DNA of 64,000 nucleotides, taken from positions 62,001 through 126,000 of the forward strand of contig NZ_VCEK01000002.1 in the NCBI RefSeq assembly GCF_005862235.1. Reading direction: 5' to 3'. Of the stretch, positions 44,169 to 54,222 are shown piece by piece; position 1 is the first letter of the stretch, and each line of letters starts with the position of its first letter. This stretch comes from Saccharomonospora piscinae. GTDB lineage: Bacteria; Actinomycetota; Actinomycetes; Mycobacteriales; Pseudonocardiaceae. A program made the translations under genes and the position numbers. The notes beneath the pieces are model-generated. The model was not told the DNA's origin, did no database searches, and saw only the letters and a list, made by a program, of their open reading frames with translations.

Positions 44169-44666
44169 TCAGCCGAAAAGGCCGGTGACGCTTTCCACGA
44201 AACTGACCACGAACTGGATCGCGACCAGAATGAAGATCACGAGGAGGACGAGCGCCACGGCCAGCCCCGTCGATCCCGACGACGGTTTGCGCACGTGCGG
44301 CCCCGGCCTCGACCGGGCACCCGACTGCTTGCGCAGGCGCAGGATCGGCGACAACGCCGACGGGCGGGAGGCCCGCACGGTCGCGGGCTGCTGCGGTGGG
44401 ATCTCGGCCGTCGGTTCGTCGTCGTCGGTGTCCACCGGTGCGGGCTCCCCGCTCGCGGCGGCCTCGGCCTGCTCGGCCTGCTCGGCTTCGAGGAGTTGCC
44501 GGACAGCCTCGCGGTTCACCTCCACGGGCCGCGCGACACCGAGGTGGCCGGAGCCCGCCGTCCCCGAGGGCGTGGGCGACGAGCGACCGTCCGCCGTGTT
44601 GCCGCCCAGCGGATCGCTGAACGGCTTCGGCGGTTCGGGAGCCTGGGTACCGTCCGAGTCCACCAC
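44169..44666 (-). CDS. Tail-anchored membrane protein of unknown function
   Basis: 165 residues: a Pro/Ser/Glu-rich, probably disordered cytoplasmic part with a short helix (EAVRQLLEAEQAEQAEAAA), then a C-terminal membrane helix (GLAVALVLLVIFILVAIQFV). Three consecutive GTG codons (44669, 44666, 44663) follow GGGAGGAC; the second or third is best spaced, so 44666 is given. It lies between topA and the MFS fusion on the same strand. No family recognised. Confidence 0.65.
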   Translation of the reverse strand: MVDSDGTQAPEPPKPFSDPLGGNTADGRSSPTPSGTAGSGHLGVARPVEVNREAVRQLLEAEQAEQAEAAASGEPAPVDTDDDEPTAEIPPQQPATVRASRPSALSPILRLRKQSGARSRPGPHVRKPSSGSTGLAVALVLLVIFILVAIQFVVSFVESVTGLFG

Positions 44667-44790
44667 CACGTCCTCCCTGTCCGCACCCGGCGCGGGCGAG
44701 AGACCTCACCCTGCGTGCCGTTCCGCACGCCGTGCGTTTCCAGGGTAGCGGTCACGGACGTGATCGAGCACCCGTCCGAGGGGAGAAGAA

Positions 44791-47553
44791 TCAGCTCTTG
44801 GACTTCGTGCCCGACGCGGCCTTCTTCCGGGGTGCGCTCTTCTTCTTCGCCGGTCCCTTGGCGCGCTTCTCGGCGAGCAGTTCGGCCGCCCGCTCCTGAG
44901 TGAGGTCATCCACGCTGTCCGACCTGCGCAGCGAGGCGTTGTACTCCCCATCGGTGACATAGGGCCCGAACCGGCCGTCCTTCACCACGATCGGCTTGCC
45001 CGACACCGGGTCGTCCCCCAGCTCCTTGAGCGGGGGCTTGGCCGCCGCCTGCCTACCCCTCCGCTTCGGCTCGGCGTAGATCTTGAGCGCCTCCTCGACG
45101 GTGATCTCGAAGATCTGCTCCTCGGTGGACAACGACCGCGAGTCCTTGCCCCGCTTGAGGTAGGGCCCGTAACGGCCGTTCTGCGCCGTGATCTCCTCAC
45201 CGCTGTCGGGGTCGGTGCCCACCACGCGGGGCAGTGACAGCAACCGCAGCGCGTCGTCGAGGGTGACGTCCTGCACCGACATCGACTTGAACAGCGACGC
45301 CGTGCGGGGCTTGCCCTTCTTGGCCTTGCTCTTCTTGCCGTCCGCGGGCTCCTCCGGCTCGGGCAGCACCTCCGTGACGTACGGCCCGAACCGCCCCTCC
45401 TTGGCCACTATCTCGTGGCCGGTGGCCGGGTCGGTGCCGAGCACCCTGCCTTCCTGCGGGGTCGCGAAGAGCTTCTCCGCGATCTCCACGGTCAGCTCGT
45501 CGGGCGGCAGGTCCTCCGGCAGGTTGGCGCGTTGCGACTGGCCGTCGACCTCGCGTTCCAGGTACGGCCCGTAGCGGCCCACCCGCACGTACACCTGGCG
45601 GCCCTCGCCGTCGGTGAACATCGGGATCGAGTTGATCTCACGGGCGTCGATGTCCTCCACACCCGAGCCGACCAGCTTCTTCAGCCCGCCCTGCCTGCCG
45701 ACCGACCCGTCCACGCCCATCTCGCCGCCGAAGTAGAACCGCGACAGCCACGCGGTGCGCTGCTCGTCACCCGCGGCGATGCGGTCGAGTTCGTCCTCCA
45801 TCGCGGCGGTGAAGTCGTAGTCCACCAGCCGCTCGAAGTGCTGCTCCATGAGCCCGACCACCGAGAACGCCACCCACGAGGGCACGAGGGCCGAGCCCTT
45901 CTTCCAGACGTAACCGCGGTCCTGGATGGTGTTGATGATCGAGGCGTAGGTGGAGGGCCTGCCGATGCCCAGCTCCTCCAGCTTGCTCACGAGGCTCGGC
46001 TCGCTGTAGCGCGCGGGCGGAGACGTCGCGTGGGAGTCCGGGGAGAGTTCGGTCGCCGTCAGTGCCTGGTCGCGCTCCAGCCTCGGCAGCCTGCTCTGCT
46101 TGTCGTCGGCCTCACCGCCCGCCTCGGCGTCCACCGACTCGACGTACGCCTTGAGGAACCCGGGGAACGTGATCGTGCGCCCGGACGCCGAGAACACGCA
46201 CTCCTCGCCGCTGCCGGCCGTGCCGGTGATCTTGACCGACATCGTGGTGCCCTTGGCGTCGGCCATCTGCGAGGCGATGGTGCGCTGCCAGATCAGCTCG
46301 TAGAGCCGGAACTCGTCGGTCTCCAGCTCCCCCGCCACCGCGCCGGGAGTCCGGAACACCTCGCCCGCGGGGCGGATCGCCTCGTGGGCCTCCTGCGCGT
46401 TCTTGACCTTGCGGGTGTACTGGCGCGGCTTGTCGGCCACGTACTCCGAGCCGTACAGCTCCGTGGCCTGGCTCCGCGACGCCGACAGCGCGGACTCCGA
46501 CAGCGTCGTGGAGTCCGTCCGCATGTAGGTGATGTAGCCGTTCTCGTAGAGCCGCTGCGCGATGCGCATCGTGCGCTCCGACGAGAACCGCAGCTTGCGA
46601 CCCGCCTCCTGTTGCAGAGTCGAGGTCATGAACGGCGCGTAGGGCCTGCGTGTGTAGGGCTTCTCCTCGACGCTGCTCACGCGGAACTCACGGTCGGCCA
46701 GCGCCTCGGCCAGGCGGTTCGCGTCCACCTCGCCCAGCACCCGCACGTCCCGCGACTGCTCCTTGAGCCTGCCGTCGGGCCCGAAGTCACGGCCCGTGGC
46801 GAGCCGTGCCCCGTCCACGGCGGTCAGCCGCGCCGGGAACGACCGGGGCGCCGCCGCGTCACCGGAACCACCCGTGTCCATCGTCGCGGAGATGTCCCAG
46901 TACGACGCGGAGGTGAACCGCATCCGCTCACGTTCCCGCTGGACGATGACCCTGGTCGCGACCGACTGCACCCGCCCTGCCGACAGCTTCGGCATGACCT
47001 TCTTCCACAGCACGGGGGAGACCTCGTAGCCGTAGAGACGGTCGAGGATTCGCCGGGTCTCCTGCGCGTCCACCAGATCGGGATCGAGGTCCCTGGTGGC
47101 GTCGGCCGCCGCGCGGATGGCCTGCTCGGTCACCTCGTGGAACACCATGCGCCGCACCGGGACCTTCGGCTTGAGCGCCTCCAGCAGGTGCCACGCGATC
47201 GCCTCGCCCTCGCGGTCGGGGTCGGTGGCGAGGTACAGCTCGTCGACGTCCTTGAGCAGGCTCTTCAACTCGGTGACCGTCGACTTCTTGTCGGCGGAGA
47301 CGACGTAGAGCGGCTCGAAGTCGTTGTCCACGTCCACGCCGAGCCGCGCCCACGGCTGGCCCTTGTACTTCGCGGGCACGTCGGCGGCCCCCCTCGGCAG
47401 GTCACGAATGTGACCGCGAGAGGACTCGACGACGTAGTCGCCGCCGAGGTACGGAGCGATCTTACGGGCCTTGGTCGGTGACTCGACGATCACCAGTCTC
47501 CGGCGACCGTCACCGTTCGTGCCCGCTTTCTTCGTCCGTGTCGATCCAGCCAC
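44791..47553 (-). CDS. topA: DNA topoisomerase I (type IA)
   Basis: 920 residues; relaxes negative supercoils. The TOPRIM domain starts RRLVIVESPTKARKIAPYLG with the acidic DPDREGEAIAWHL; the active-site Tyr is in GYITYMRTDSTTLS. Instead of zinc fingers the C-terminal part has several topo-C repeats (for example GRYGPYL and GRFGPYV units) and a Lys-rich tail (GPAKKKSAPRKKAASGTK), the actinobacterial arrangement that raises processivity. Start GTG at 47553. Confidence 0.98.
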   Translation of the reverse strand: MAGSTRTKKAGTNGDGRRRLVIVESPTKARKIAPYLGGDYVVESSRGHIRDLPRGAADVPAKYKGQPWARLGVDVDNDFEPLYVVSADKKSTVTELKSLLKDVDELYLATDPDREGEAIAWHLLEALKPKVPVRRMVFHEVTEQAIRAAADATRDLDPDLVDAQETRRILDRLYGYEVSPVLWKKVMPKLSAGRVQSVATRVIVQRERERMRFTSASYWDISATMDTGGSGDAAAPRSFPARLTAVDGARLATGRDFGPDGRLKEQSRDVRVLGEVDANRLAEALADREFRVSSVEEKPYTRRPYAPFMTSTLQQEAGRKLRFSSERTMRIAQRLYENGYITYMRTDSTTLSESALSASRSQATELYGSEYVADKPRQYTRKVKNAQEAHEAIRPAGEVFRTPGAVAGELETDEFRLYELIWQRTIASQMADAKGTTMSVKITGTAGSGEECVFSASGRTITFPGFLKAYVESVDAEAGGEADDKQSRLPRLERDQALTATELSPDSHATSPPARYSEPSLVSKLEELGIGRPSTYASIINTIQDRGYVWKKGSALVPSWVAFSVVGLMEQHFERLVDYDFTAAMEDELDRIAAGDEQRTAWLSRFYFGGEMGVDGSVGRQGGLKKLVGSGVEDIDAREINSIPMFTDGEGRQVYVRVGRYGPYLEREVDGQSQRANLPEDLPPDELTVEIAEKLFATPQEGRVLGTDPATGHEIVAKEGRFGPYVTEVLPEPEEPADGKKSKAKKGKPRTASLFKSMSVQDVTLDDALRLLSLPRVVGTDPDSGEEITAQNGRYGPYLKRGKDSRSLSTEEQIFEITVEEALKIYAEPKRRGRQAAAKPPLKELGDDPVSGKPIVVKDGRFGPYVTDGEYNASLRRSDSVDDLTQERAAELLAEKRAKGPAKKKSAPRKKAASGTKSKS

Positions 47554-47811
47554 GCTGTCCCGCTCTTTCGCTCATGAATTCACTCGTTCGACCAGCCAGT
47601 GTGCACGCCGTGCGGTCTCGCTGTCCGCTCAGGTGCTGCAACACACCGGCGCACGCGCGCATTTCCCCGACACGGGCAGAGGTCGTCAGAACCTCCCCTC
47701 CACACCTAGCACGGTGCGCCGCCACCCCGTCGGCCGGGGCACTGCGTGACCGGTCGAACACCATCGGTAGGCCCGAGCGGAACTCACCGGACGCCGCGCA
47801 TCGAGACGGGT

Positions 47812-47833
47812 TCCCCGGGCGGGTCCGGGGAAA
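47812..47833 (-). terminator. Hairpin downstream of the lipoprotein gene
   Basis: TTCCCCGG (47812-47819) and CCGGGGAA (47826-47833) with a 6-base loop, 10 bases past the lipoprotein stop, in the 289-base gap (47554-47842) that otherwise holds the topA leader and nothing else recognisable. Confidence 0.55.
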
Positions 47834-47842
47834 CGACCGGAT

Positions 47843-48469
47843 TCACGACCCCGGGGTCGCGAACCGCGGTGTCCCTCCTGTCTCCGGCCCGGTGAGCCGC
47901 AGGCAGGAGGGCGCCTCGCCGCTCGCGCGGTCGAGCGCGGGAACCGTGTCGAACCCCTCCAGCAGGTTGAGCCCGCCGATGTCGTCCAGCGGCGCGCTCA
48001 CCGCGCTCACGGCGTCCAGTCTCGCCTCGGGTCCCTCGGCCGCCGCGAGTTCGTCGAGCACATTCTGCGCACGGTCGCGAATGTCGGAGTAGCGCTCGAC
48101 CGCGTCCCGGCGGAGCCGCTCGGCCTCCGCCACCGGTGGTGCGCCGAGGCCGCCCAGCCGGTCGAGTGTGCGCTCCAACCCGGTGACCATGACGTCCAGC
48201 AGCTCCCCCGACGTCTCCGACGCCCGCCGGGGACTGCTCGCGTCCACGCTCGGCATCGACGACACCGAGCGCACCAGCTCCGACATCGCGCCGCAGTAGT
48301 CGTCCGCCCAGGCCACGGCGTCGCCGGACTCGGGAGGGGCCGCCGAGGCCGGGGGTGACGGGACGACGTCGGAGCGCGGCGCGGGTGAGGACGCTGCGCA
48401 CCCCGCGACGACCACCACCGCGACAGCCGCCACCGTCGCCACACCGACGCCACTGCCCAACCGGCGCAC
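47843..48469 (-). CDS. Lipoprotein of unknown function
   Basis: 208 residues. Signal sequence with lipobox VAGC, then a Pro/Ser linker and a helical domain with Cys residues near each end (DDYCGAM and PSCLRL) that may pair. GTG at 48469 is chosen over GTG at 48535 because GGAGG (complement of 48475-48479) is 5 bases upstream and the signal peptide then starts MRRLGSGVG. No family recognised. Confidence 0.75.
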   Translation of the reverse strand: MRRLGSGVGVATVAAVAVVVVAGCAASSPAPRSDVVPSPPASAAPPESGDAVAWADDYCGAMSELVRSVSSMPSVDASSPRRASETSGELLDVMVTGLERTLDRLGGLGAPPVAEAERLRRDAVERYSDIRDRAQNVLDELAAAEGPEARLDAVSAVSAPLDDIGGLNLLEGFDTVPALDRASGEAPSCLRLTGPETGGTPRFATPGS

Positions 48470-48537
48470 ACCGACCTCCGCACCACGAGAACGAGCAACA
48501 CGGAAACGAACCAACCGCACTGTAGAGCCGGACACGA

Positions 48538-48593
48538 CCGGGCCGGGCCGGGGCTCGGGCCCGATGGCCCGTGATCACCCCGGCCCGGCCCGG
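48538..48593 (-). terminator. hppA terminator
   Basis: Perfect 16-bp GC-only stem, CCGGGCCGGGCCGGGG (48538-48553) with CCCCGGCCCGGCCCGG (48578-48593), loop 24 bases, 13 bases past the hppA stop. Confidence 0.85.
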
Positions 48594-48605
48594 TGGCCTG
48601 CCCGG

Positions 48606-50891
48606 TCAGGCGTTGGCGGTGTTGCTCTCGGTCGTCGGCGTATCGGTCATCGCCGAGCCCCGGCGCTTCGACACCACGATCGACACCACGATGACCAGCA
48701 CCGAGGCGAGCGCGATACCCAGCCGGATCGGGGTCGAGGCGCTCTCCCCGACCGACAGCGTCACGACGGCGGGCGCGATCAACAGCGACACGAGGTTCAT
48801 AACCTTGAGCAGCGGGTTGATCGCCGGACCTGCCGTGTCCTTGAACGGGTCACCCACGGTGTCACCGATCACCGTGGCCGAGTGGGCCTCGGAGTTCTTG
48901 CCACCGTGGTGACCGTCCTCGACCAGCTTCTTGGCGTTGTCCCACGCACCGCCGGAGTTCGCCAGGAACACCGCCATCAACATGCCCGTCGCGATGGCAC
49001 CACCCAGGTAGCCGGCCAGCGCCCCGGTCCCGAGACCGAAGCCCACCGCGATCGGCGCGAACACCGCCAGCAGACCCGGAGTGGCCAGCTCCCGCAGCGA
49101 GTCGCGGGTCACGATGTCGACCACCTTGCCGTACTCCGGCCGCGTGGTGCCTTCCATGATCCCCGGGATCGTCCTGAACTGGCGCCGTACCTCGTACACC
49201 ACGGCGCCGGCCGCGCGCGACACCGCGTTGATGGCCAGCCCCGAGAACAGGAACACCACCGCGGCACCGATCACGACACCGACCAGCGTGTTCGGCGCGA
49301 TGATGTTGCTGACGAACGCGTCGCCCACGTCGTCGATGGTGGCCCGCGCGTCCGTCAGAGCCCGCCCGATCGCGTCGGAGTACGACCCGAACAGCGCCGT
49401 GGCCGCGAGCACCGCCGTCGAGATGGCGATGCCCTTGGTGATCGCCTTGGTGGTGTTGCCGACCGCGTCCAGCTCGGTCAGGATCTGCACGCCCTCACCC
49501 TCGGTGAGATCACCCGACATCTCCGCGATGCCCTGCGCGTTGTCGGACACCGGGCCGAAGGTGTCCATCGCGACGATGACACCCACCGTGGTCAGCAGCC
49601 CGGTACCGGCCAGCGCCACCGCGAACAGCGCCACGGAGCCACCCAGCAGGTAGGCACCGAACACCGCCGCACCGACGACGAGCGCCGTGAACACGGCCGA
49701 CTCGAACCCGAGAGCCAGACCGGAGAGGATCACCGTCGCCGGGCCCGTCTCCGAGGTCTTGCCGACGTCCTTCACCGGCTTGTGCTCGGTGCCGGTGTAG
49801 TAGCCGGTGAGCCACAGGATGACCCCGGCCAGCACGATTCCGATCAGCACCGAGAGCGTGGCGATCACCGCGGGATTGCCGTCGGCGCCCTCGAACGAGT
49901 CGGGCAGGAACACGAAGGACGCGACCGCCGACAGCACCGCCGAGATCGCTGCCGAGATGTAGAACGAGCGGTTGATCGTCGTCAGTCCGCTCTCGCCCGC
50001 CCTGGCCCGCGTGATGTAGATGCCGATGACCGCCGTGATGACGCCGATCGCCGGGATGATCAGCGGGAACACCAGACCGTGGCCGGTGGTCGCGAAGGCC
50101 GCGCTGCCGAGGATCAACGCGGCGACCAGCGTCACCGCGTACGACTCGAACAGGTCGGCCGCCATCCCGGCGCAGTCGCCCACGTTGTCCCCGACGTTGT
50201 CGGCGATCGTCGCCGCGTTGCGCGGGTCGTCCTCCGGGATGTTCTGCTCGACCTTGCCGACCAGGTCGGCGCCGACGTCCGCCGCCTTCGTGAAGATGCC
50301 GCCGCCGACCCGCATGAACATCGCGATGAGCGCGGCACCAAATCCGAAGCCCTCCAGCACCTTCGGGGCCTGTCCGGTGTAGACGAGCACGACCACCGAG
50401 GCGCCGAACAGCCCGAGCCCCACCGTGAACATGCCGACGACGCCACCGGTGCGGAAGGCGATCCGCATGGCCTTCTCCCGGCCCTCGGGTTCCCTCGCCG
50501 CGGCGGCGACGCGCAGGTTGGCTCTCGTGGACAACCACATCCCGAGATAGCCGATGAAGAACGAGAACGCCGCGCCGACGAGGAAGAACACCGACCGCCC
50601 TATGCGCTCGCCGAGGTTCTCCGCCGGTAGGACGAGCAAGAGAAGGAACACCGCCACACCGAAGATGGCGAGTGTGTTCCGCTGTCGGTTGAGATAGGCA
50701 GCCGCGCCTTCCTGCACCGCCTTGGCGATCTCCTGCATCTTCTCGGTGCCCTGGCCTGCGGCCAGCACCTCTTTGAGTAGGAGATAACCGATGACCAGTG
50801 CTGCAAGGGCGACCGCGGCGACCACGGCGACGATGCCGTAGTCACCTCCGGAGAGCTCCAGCGAGCTCTCCGCGAGGAGTTGCCGGGACAT
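48606..50891 (-). CDS. hppA: K+-insensitive proton-translocating pyrophosphatase
   Basis: 761 residues, about 16 membrane helices. It couples pyrophosphate hydrolysis to proton export. The substrate loop GGGIFTKAADVGADL (197-211), DDPRNAATIADNVGDNVGD and the C-terminal GDTVGDPFKDTAGP are the family signatures. GNTTKA (478-483) has Lys482, which marks the K+-independent subclass. ATG with GGAGGACAACGA upstream. Its presence beside soluble Ppa in the same window means the cell can either waste or conserve pyrophosphate energy. Confidence 0.97.
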   Translation of the reverse strand: MSRQLLAESSLELSGGDYGIVAVVAAVALAALVIGYLLLKEVLAAGQGTEKMQEIAKAVQEGAAAYLNRQRNTLAIFGVAVFLLLLVLPAENLGERIGRSVFFLVGAAFSFFIGYLGMWLSTRANLRVAAAAREPEGREKAMRIAFRTGGVVGMFTVGLGLFGASVVVLVYTGQAPKVLEGFGFGAALIAMFMRVGGGIFTKAADVGADLVGKVEQNIPEDDPRNAATIADNVGDNVGDCAGMAADLFESYAVTLVAALILGSAAFATTGHGLVFPLIIPAIGVITAVIGIYITRARAGESGLTTINRSFYISAAISAVLSAVASFVFLPDSFEGADGNPAVIATLSVLIGIVLAGVILWLTGYYTGTEHKPVKDVGKTSETGPATVILSGLALGFESAVFTALVVGAAVFGAYLLGGSVALFAVALAGTGLLTTVGVIVAMDTFGPVSDNAQGIAEMSGDLTEGEGVQILTELDAVGNTTKAITKGIAISTAVLAATALFGSYSDAIGRALTDARATIDDVGDAFVSNIIAPNTLVGVVIGAAVVFLFSGLAINAVSRAAGAVVYEVRRQFRTIPGIMEGTTRPEYGKVVDIVTRDSLRELATPGLLAVFAPIAVGFGLGTGALAGYLGGAIATGMLMAVFLANSGGAWDNAKKLVEDGHHGGKNSEAHSATVIGDTVGDPFKDTAGPAINPLLKVMNLVSLLIAPAVVTLSVGESASTPIRLGIALASVLVIVVSIVVSKRRGSAMTDTPTTESNTANA

Positions 50892-51184
50892 TCGTTGTCC
50901 TCCTGAGACGTCGCCTGTTGCCTGCGCCGATTCCCTGCCGGGGATGCCGACCGAGTGTGCCGACGCTGACAGTGGGATCTACACCACTAATGGTGTGGTT
51001 CGGCGGAGTCTATTGGTAGTGCGGCCCCGGCGGGCAACAGTGACCCCGGCCGCAGACGGGTTAACGCGGTGTGAAACCGATCACTCACGCCGTGTGTCCA
51101 CAGTCACATCACCGGAATGTGCGAAGCTCAGAAGGTGACGCATGTAGTGACAAGTCGACAAATTCACCTCCGGGGCGGGCGGCC
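50892..51184. promoter_or_regulatory. Divergent intergenic region of hppA and the helicase, with a palindrome
   Basis: 293 bases. It contains the near-perfect operator-like palindrome ACACCA-CTAA-TGGTGT (50981-50996) about 90 bases upstream of hppA, and relatively AT-rich stretches near 51011 and 51145-51165 that could hold promoters. No cspA gene is present here, unlike in mycobacteria. No coding capacity is evident. Confidence 0.4.
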
Positions 51185-53590
51185 GTGACCACCACCCCGG
51201 CGGGACAGGCCACCCGGGCGCGGCAGCTGCTGGACCGCGCGACCGCGGGCGTGCCGCAGGACCGCTACCCCGTCACGCATGTCGCCGACCTTCCCGCGCG
51301 GGAACCGCGCCACGCCACCTGGCCGGACTGGGTCCCGGCCACGATCCGGGACGCGCTCGCTGCCTCCGGCGCCGACCGCCCGTGGACTCACCAGATCGAC
51401 GCCGCATCCCTCGCCTGGTCGGGTCGCAACGTCGTCGTCGCCACCGGAACGGCCTCGGGGAAGTCGCTCGCGTACCAGCTTCCCGTGCTCTCCAGACTCG
51501 CGACGGACGACAGGGCCACCGCGCTGTACCTGTCACCCACCAAGGCGTTGGCCGCCGACCAGCTACGCTCGGTGTCCGATATGGACGTCGACGGTGTCCG
51601 GCCCGCGGCCTACGACGGCGACACCCCGCAGAGTGAACGTGGCTGGGTACGCGACCACGCGCGCTGGGTGTTCTCCAACCCCGACATGCTGCATCGCGGG
51701 ATCCTGCCGTCGCACTCCCGCTGGGCTCGCTTCTTCCGGGGCCTTGAGTACGTGGTCGTCGACGAGTGCCACGGCTACCGGGGTGTCTTCGGCTCCCATG
51801 TGGCCCTGCTGTTGCGCAGGCTGCGGCGCATCGCCCGGCACTACGGCGCCGATCCGGTGTTCGTGCTCGCCTCGGCGACCACGGCCGAGCCCGAGCGGTT
51901 CGCGACGCGACTGCTCGGCGACGACTGCGTGGCCGTCACCGACGACGCCTCACCGCGCGGTGCGCGCACGATGGCGCTCTGGGAACCGCCGCTGCTGCAC
52001 GAGCTGGCCGGCGAGAACGACGCTCCGGTACGACGTTCGGCCGGGGCCGAGGCGGCGCGCATCCTCGCCGAACTCGTCATCGAGGGTGCCCGCACGCTGG
52101 CGTTCGTCCGGTCCCGTCGCGGTGCCGAGCTGACCGCGCTGGGAGCGAAACGCATTCTCGCCGACGTGGCACCCGAGCTGGCCGAGAAGGTCGCCGCCTA
52201 CCGGGCCGGCTACCTGCCGGAGGAGCGGCGCGAGCTGGAGTCGGCGCTCATGGACGGTCGGCTACTGGGCGTGGCGACGACGAACGCACTGGAACTGGGC
52301 GTGGACATCTCGGGCCTGGACTCGGTGGTGCTCGCGGGCTATCCCGGAACGCTGGCGTCGTTCTGGCAACAGTCCGGCCGCGCGGGCCGCTCGGGTGACG
52401 ACGCGCTGGTCGTGTTCGTGGCGCGCGACGATCCACTCGACACCTACCTCGCGCACCACCCGAAGGCGTTGCTGGAGCGTCCCGTCGAGGCCGCCGTGCT
52501 GGACCCGGCCAACCCGTACGTCCTCGCTCCGCATCTCGCGTGCGCGGCGGCCGAGTCGGCGCTCAAGGCGGGCGAGTTGGAGCAGTTCGGCGGCGACGCC
52601 GCCCGCCGGGTGCTGGACGACCTCGTGGCCGACCGCCTGCTGCGCCGCAGGCCGAGCGGCTGGTACTGGACGACCCGCGACCGCCCGCATCACGACGTGG
52701 ACCTGCGCGGGTCCGGCGCCGAGCAGATCGCCGTGGTGGAAGCCGACACCTCGCGACTGCTCGGCACGGTGGACGGCGGGTCCGCCTGCGGGACCGTCCA
52801 TCCCGGTGCGGTGTATCTACACCGGGGCGACTCCTTTGTGGTCGACGAGCTGGATCTGGAACACGGCATCGCGTACGTACACCGCGAGGACCCGGAGTGG
52901 AGCACCTCGGCACGGGACGTGGTCGACATCGAGGTCCTGGAGACCGTGGAACGCCGGGCCTTCGGCGGTGTGACGGTGAACCTGGGTCAGGTGGCGGTCA
53001 CGTCACAGGTGGTGGGCTACCTGCGACGACTGCCGTCGGGCGAGGTGCTGGACCACGTGCCACTCGACCTTCCGGAGCAGGTCCTGCACACCCGGGCGGT
53101 GTGGTACACGGTCGACGAGGAGTTGTTGTGCGGCCGGCGCAGGGGGCCGGGGGGCGCCGGCGTAGAACCGGCGCGCGTCCCCGGCGCCCTGCATGCCGCC
53201 GAGCACGCGGCGATCGGGCTGCTCCCGCTGTTCGCGACGTGTGACCGGTGGGACATCGGTGGCGTGTCCACCGCGGCGCACGCTGACACCGGGGAGGCAA
53301 CGGTGTTCGTGCATGACGGACATCCCGGAGGCGCGGGATTCGCCGACCGCGGTTTTCACGCCTTCGTCCCCTGGCTCACCGCCACGCGGGAGGCCGTGAC
53401 CGCCTGCGAGTGCCCGGCGGGGTGCCCGTCCTGCGTTCAGTCGCCCAAGTGCGGGAACGGCAACGAACCGCTGGACAAGGCTGGGGCGGTGGCCGTGCTG
53501 GACATCGTTCTGGCCACCGTCGGGACGGCGGCCGGGCACGGCCACGATGACGCTCAGGCCGCGGAGGTACCGGCCGACAGCGCCGGGTGA
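51185..53590 (+). CDS. DEAD/DEAH-box helicase of the MrfA/YprA type with DUF1998 domain
   Basis: 801 residues. Superfamily 2 motifs: Walker A ATGTASGKS, DECH box (VVVDECHGYRG), SATTAEP, and motif VI QQSGRAGRSGD. The C-terminal DUF1998 part ends with a four-Cys zinc site (CECPAGCPSC...CGNG). B. subtilis MrfA is a 3-to-5 helicase for mitomycin-type damage repair; the orthologue here is in the place of Rv3649. GTG at 51185 is the first plausible start. The 3-prime end overlaps the convergent Prim-Pol-like gene by 37 bases. Confidence 0.93.
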   Translation: MTTTPAGQATRARQLLDRATAGVPQDRYPVTHVADLPAREPRHATWPDWVPATIRDALAASGADRPWTHQIDAASLAWSGRNVVVATGTASGKSLAYQLPVLSRLATDDRATALYLSPTKALAADQLRSVSDMDVDGVRPAAYDGDTPQSERGWVRDHARWVFSNPDMLHRGILPSHSRWARFFRGLEYVVVDECHGYRGVFGSHVALLLRRLRRIARHYGADPVFVLASATTAEPERFATRLLGDDCVAVTDDASPRGARTMALWEPPLLHELAGENDAPVRRSAGAEAARILAELVIEGARTLAFVRSRRGAELTALGAKRILADVAPELAEKVAAYRAGYLPEERRELESALMDGRLLGVATTNALELGVDISGLDSVVLAGYPGTLASFWQQSGRAGRSGDDALVVFVARDDPLDTYLAHHPKALLERPVEAAVLDPANPYVLAPHLACAAAESALKAGELEQFGGDAARRVLDDLVADRLLRRRPSGWYWTTRDRPHHDVDLRGSGAEQIAVVEADTSRLLGTVDGGSACGTVHPGAVYLHRGDSFVVDELDLEHGIAYVHREDPEWSTSARDVVDIEVLETVERRAFGGVTVNLGQVAVTSQVVGYLRRLPSGEVLDHVPLDLPEQVLHTRAVWYTVDEELLCGRRRGPGGAGVEPARVPGALHAAEHAAIGLLPLFATCDRWDIGGVSTAAHADTGEATVFVHDGHPGGAGFADRGFHAFVPWLTATREAVTACECPAGCPSCVQSPKCGNGNEPLDKAGAVAVLDIVLATVGTAAGHGHDDAQAAEVPADSAG

Positions 53591-54222
53591 GTGTCGGCGC
53601 CCACCGGCGCGGTCGGCGATCCGGCACAGGCGCGCACGAGCACGTCGTGGACCACCTCGGCTCTCGGCAGGCGCCATCCCCAGACGTCGGGCTTGACCCG
53701 CCAGTGAACGACGCCGTGCTGGAACGGGGTGGGTGGCAGGGGAATCCAGCTGCCCTCGCCGTGCCACTCGATGCCCTCGGTCTCGGCCAGCGCCGTGGGC
53801 AGTCGGTCGGCGACACCGGTCAGGAACAGCCAACGGCCGTTCGGCATCGCGACGATGGGCGCGGGCTGCCCCGTGGCTCGCAGCAACACGGCGGCACGCC
53901 GACCCACGTGATCGTCGACCTCCACCGCGTCCACCGTCACCCCGGTAGCGACCAGGAGGCTGTACGGCCTTCCCGTCCACCATGCGGCGACCTGTTGCGG
54001 ATGAGCACCGAGCCGACGTTGCCAGTCCCCGTGCGCCGGAGCGGGCTTCACCCACGGACCGTTCGGGGGTTCGCCGGGGGCGCCCGCCGCCGCTGAAGTC
54101 TCACTGTCCGGATACGTGCCCGGGATCACGGGCCAACCGCGCCACGCGAGCCCGATGGCCTCGGCACGCAGCTCGATACGAAAGGCAGCACGCCAGCTGT
54201 CCGGCCATTCGGTGTCCAACAT
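53554..54222 (-). CDS. Bifunctional DNA primase/polymerase-like protein
   Basis: 222 residues resembling the N-terminal Prim-Pol domain proteins common in actinomycetes: AEAIGLAWRGWPVIPGTYP, the KPAPAHGDWQ segment, VDAVEVDDHVG as the likely remnant of the metal-binding D-x-D region, and PNGRWLFLTGV. It lacks the helicase domain of phage/plasmid primases and its catalytic acidic residues are not clearly conserved, so activity is doubtful. GAGGAGG lies 11 bases before ATG 54222. Confidence 0.75.
   Translation of the reverse strand: MLDTEWPDSWRAAFRIELRAEAIGLAWRGWPVIPGTYPDSETSAAAGAPGEPPNGPWVKPAPAHGDWQRRLGAHPQQVAAWWTGRPYSLLVATGVTVDAVEVDDHVGRRAAVLLRATGQPAPIVAMPNGRWLFLTGVADRLPTALAETEGIEWHGEGSWIPLPPTPFQHGVVHWRVKPDVWGWRLPRAEVVHDVLVRACAGSPTAPVGADTHPALSAGTSAA

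Noticed and set aside
45415-47481. Long frame antisense to topA
   Set aside because: Shadow of TopA, whose catalytic motifs are intact on the minus strand.
48564-50630. Long frame antisense to hppA
   Set aside because: Arg/His/Asp-rich shadow; HppA membrane helices and signature motifs define the real frame.
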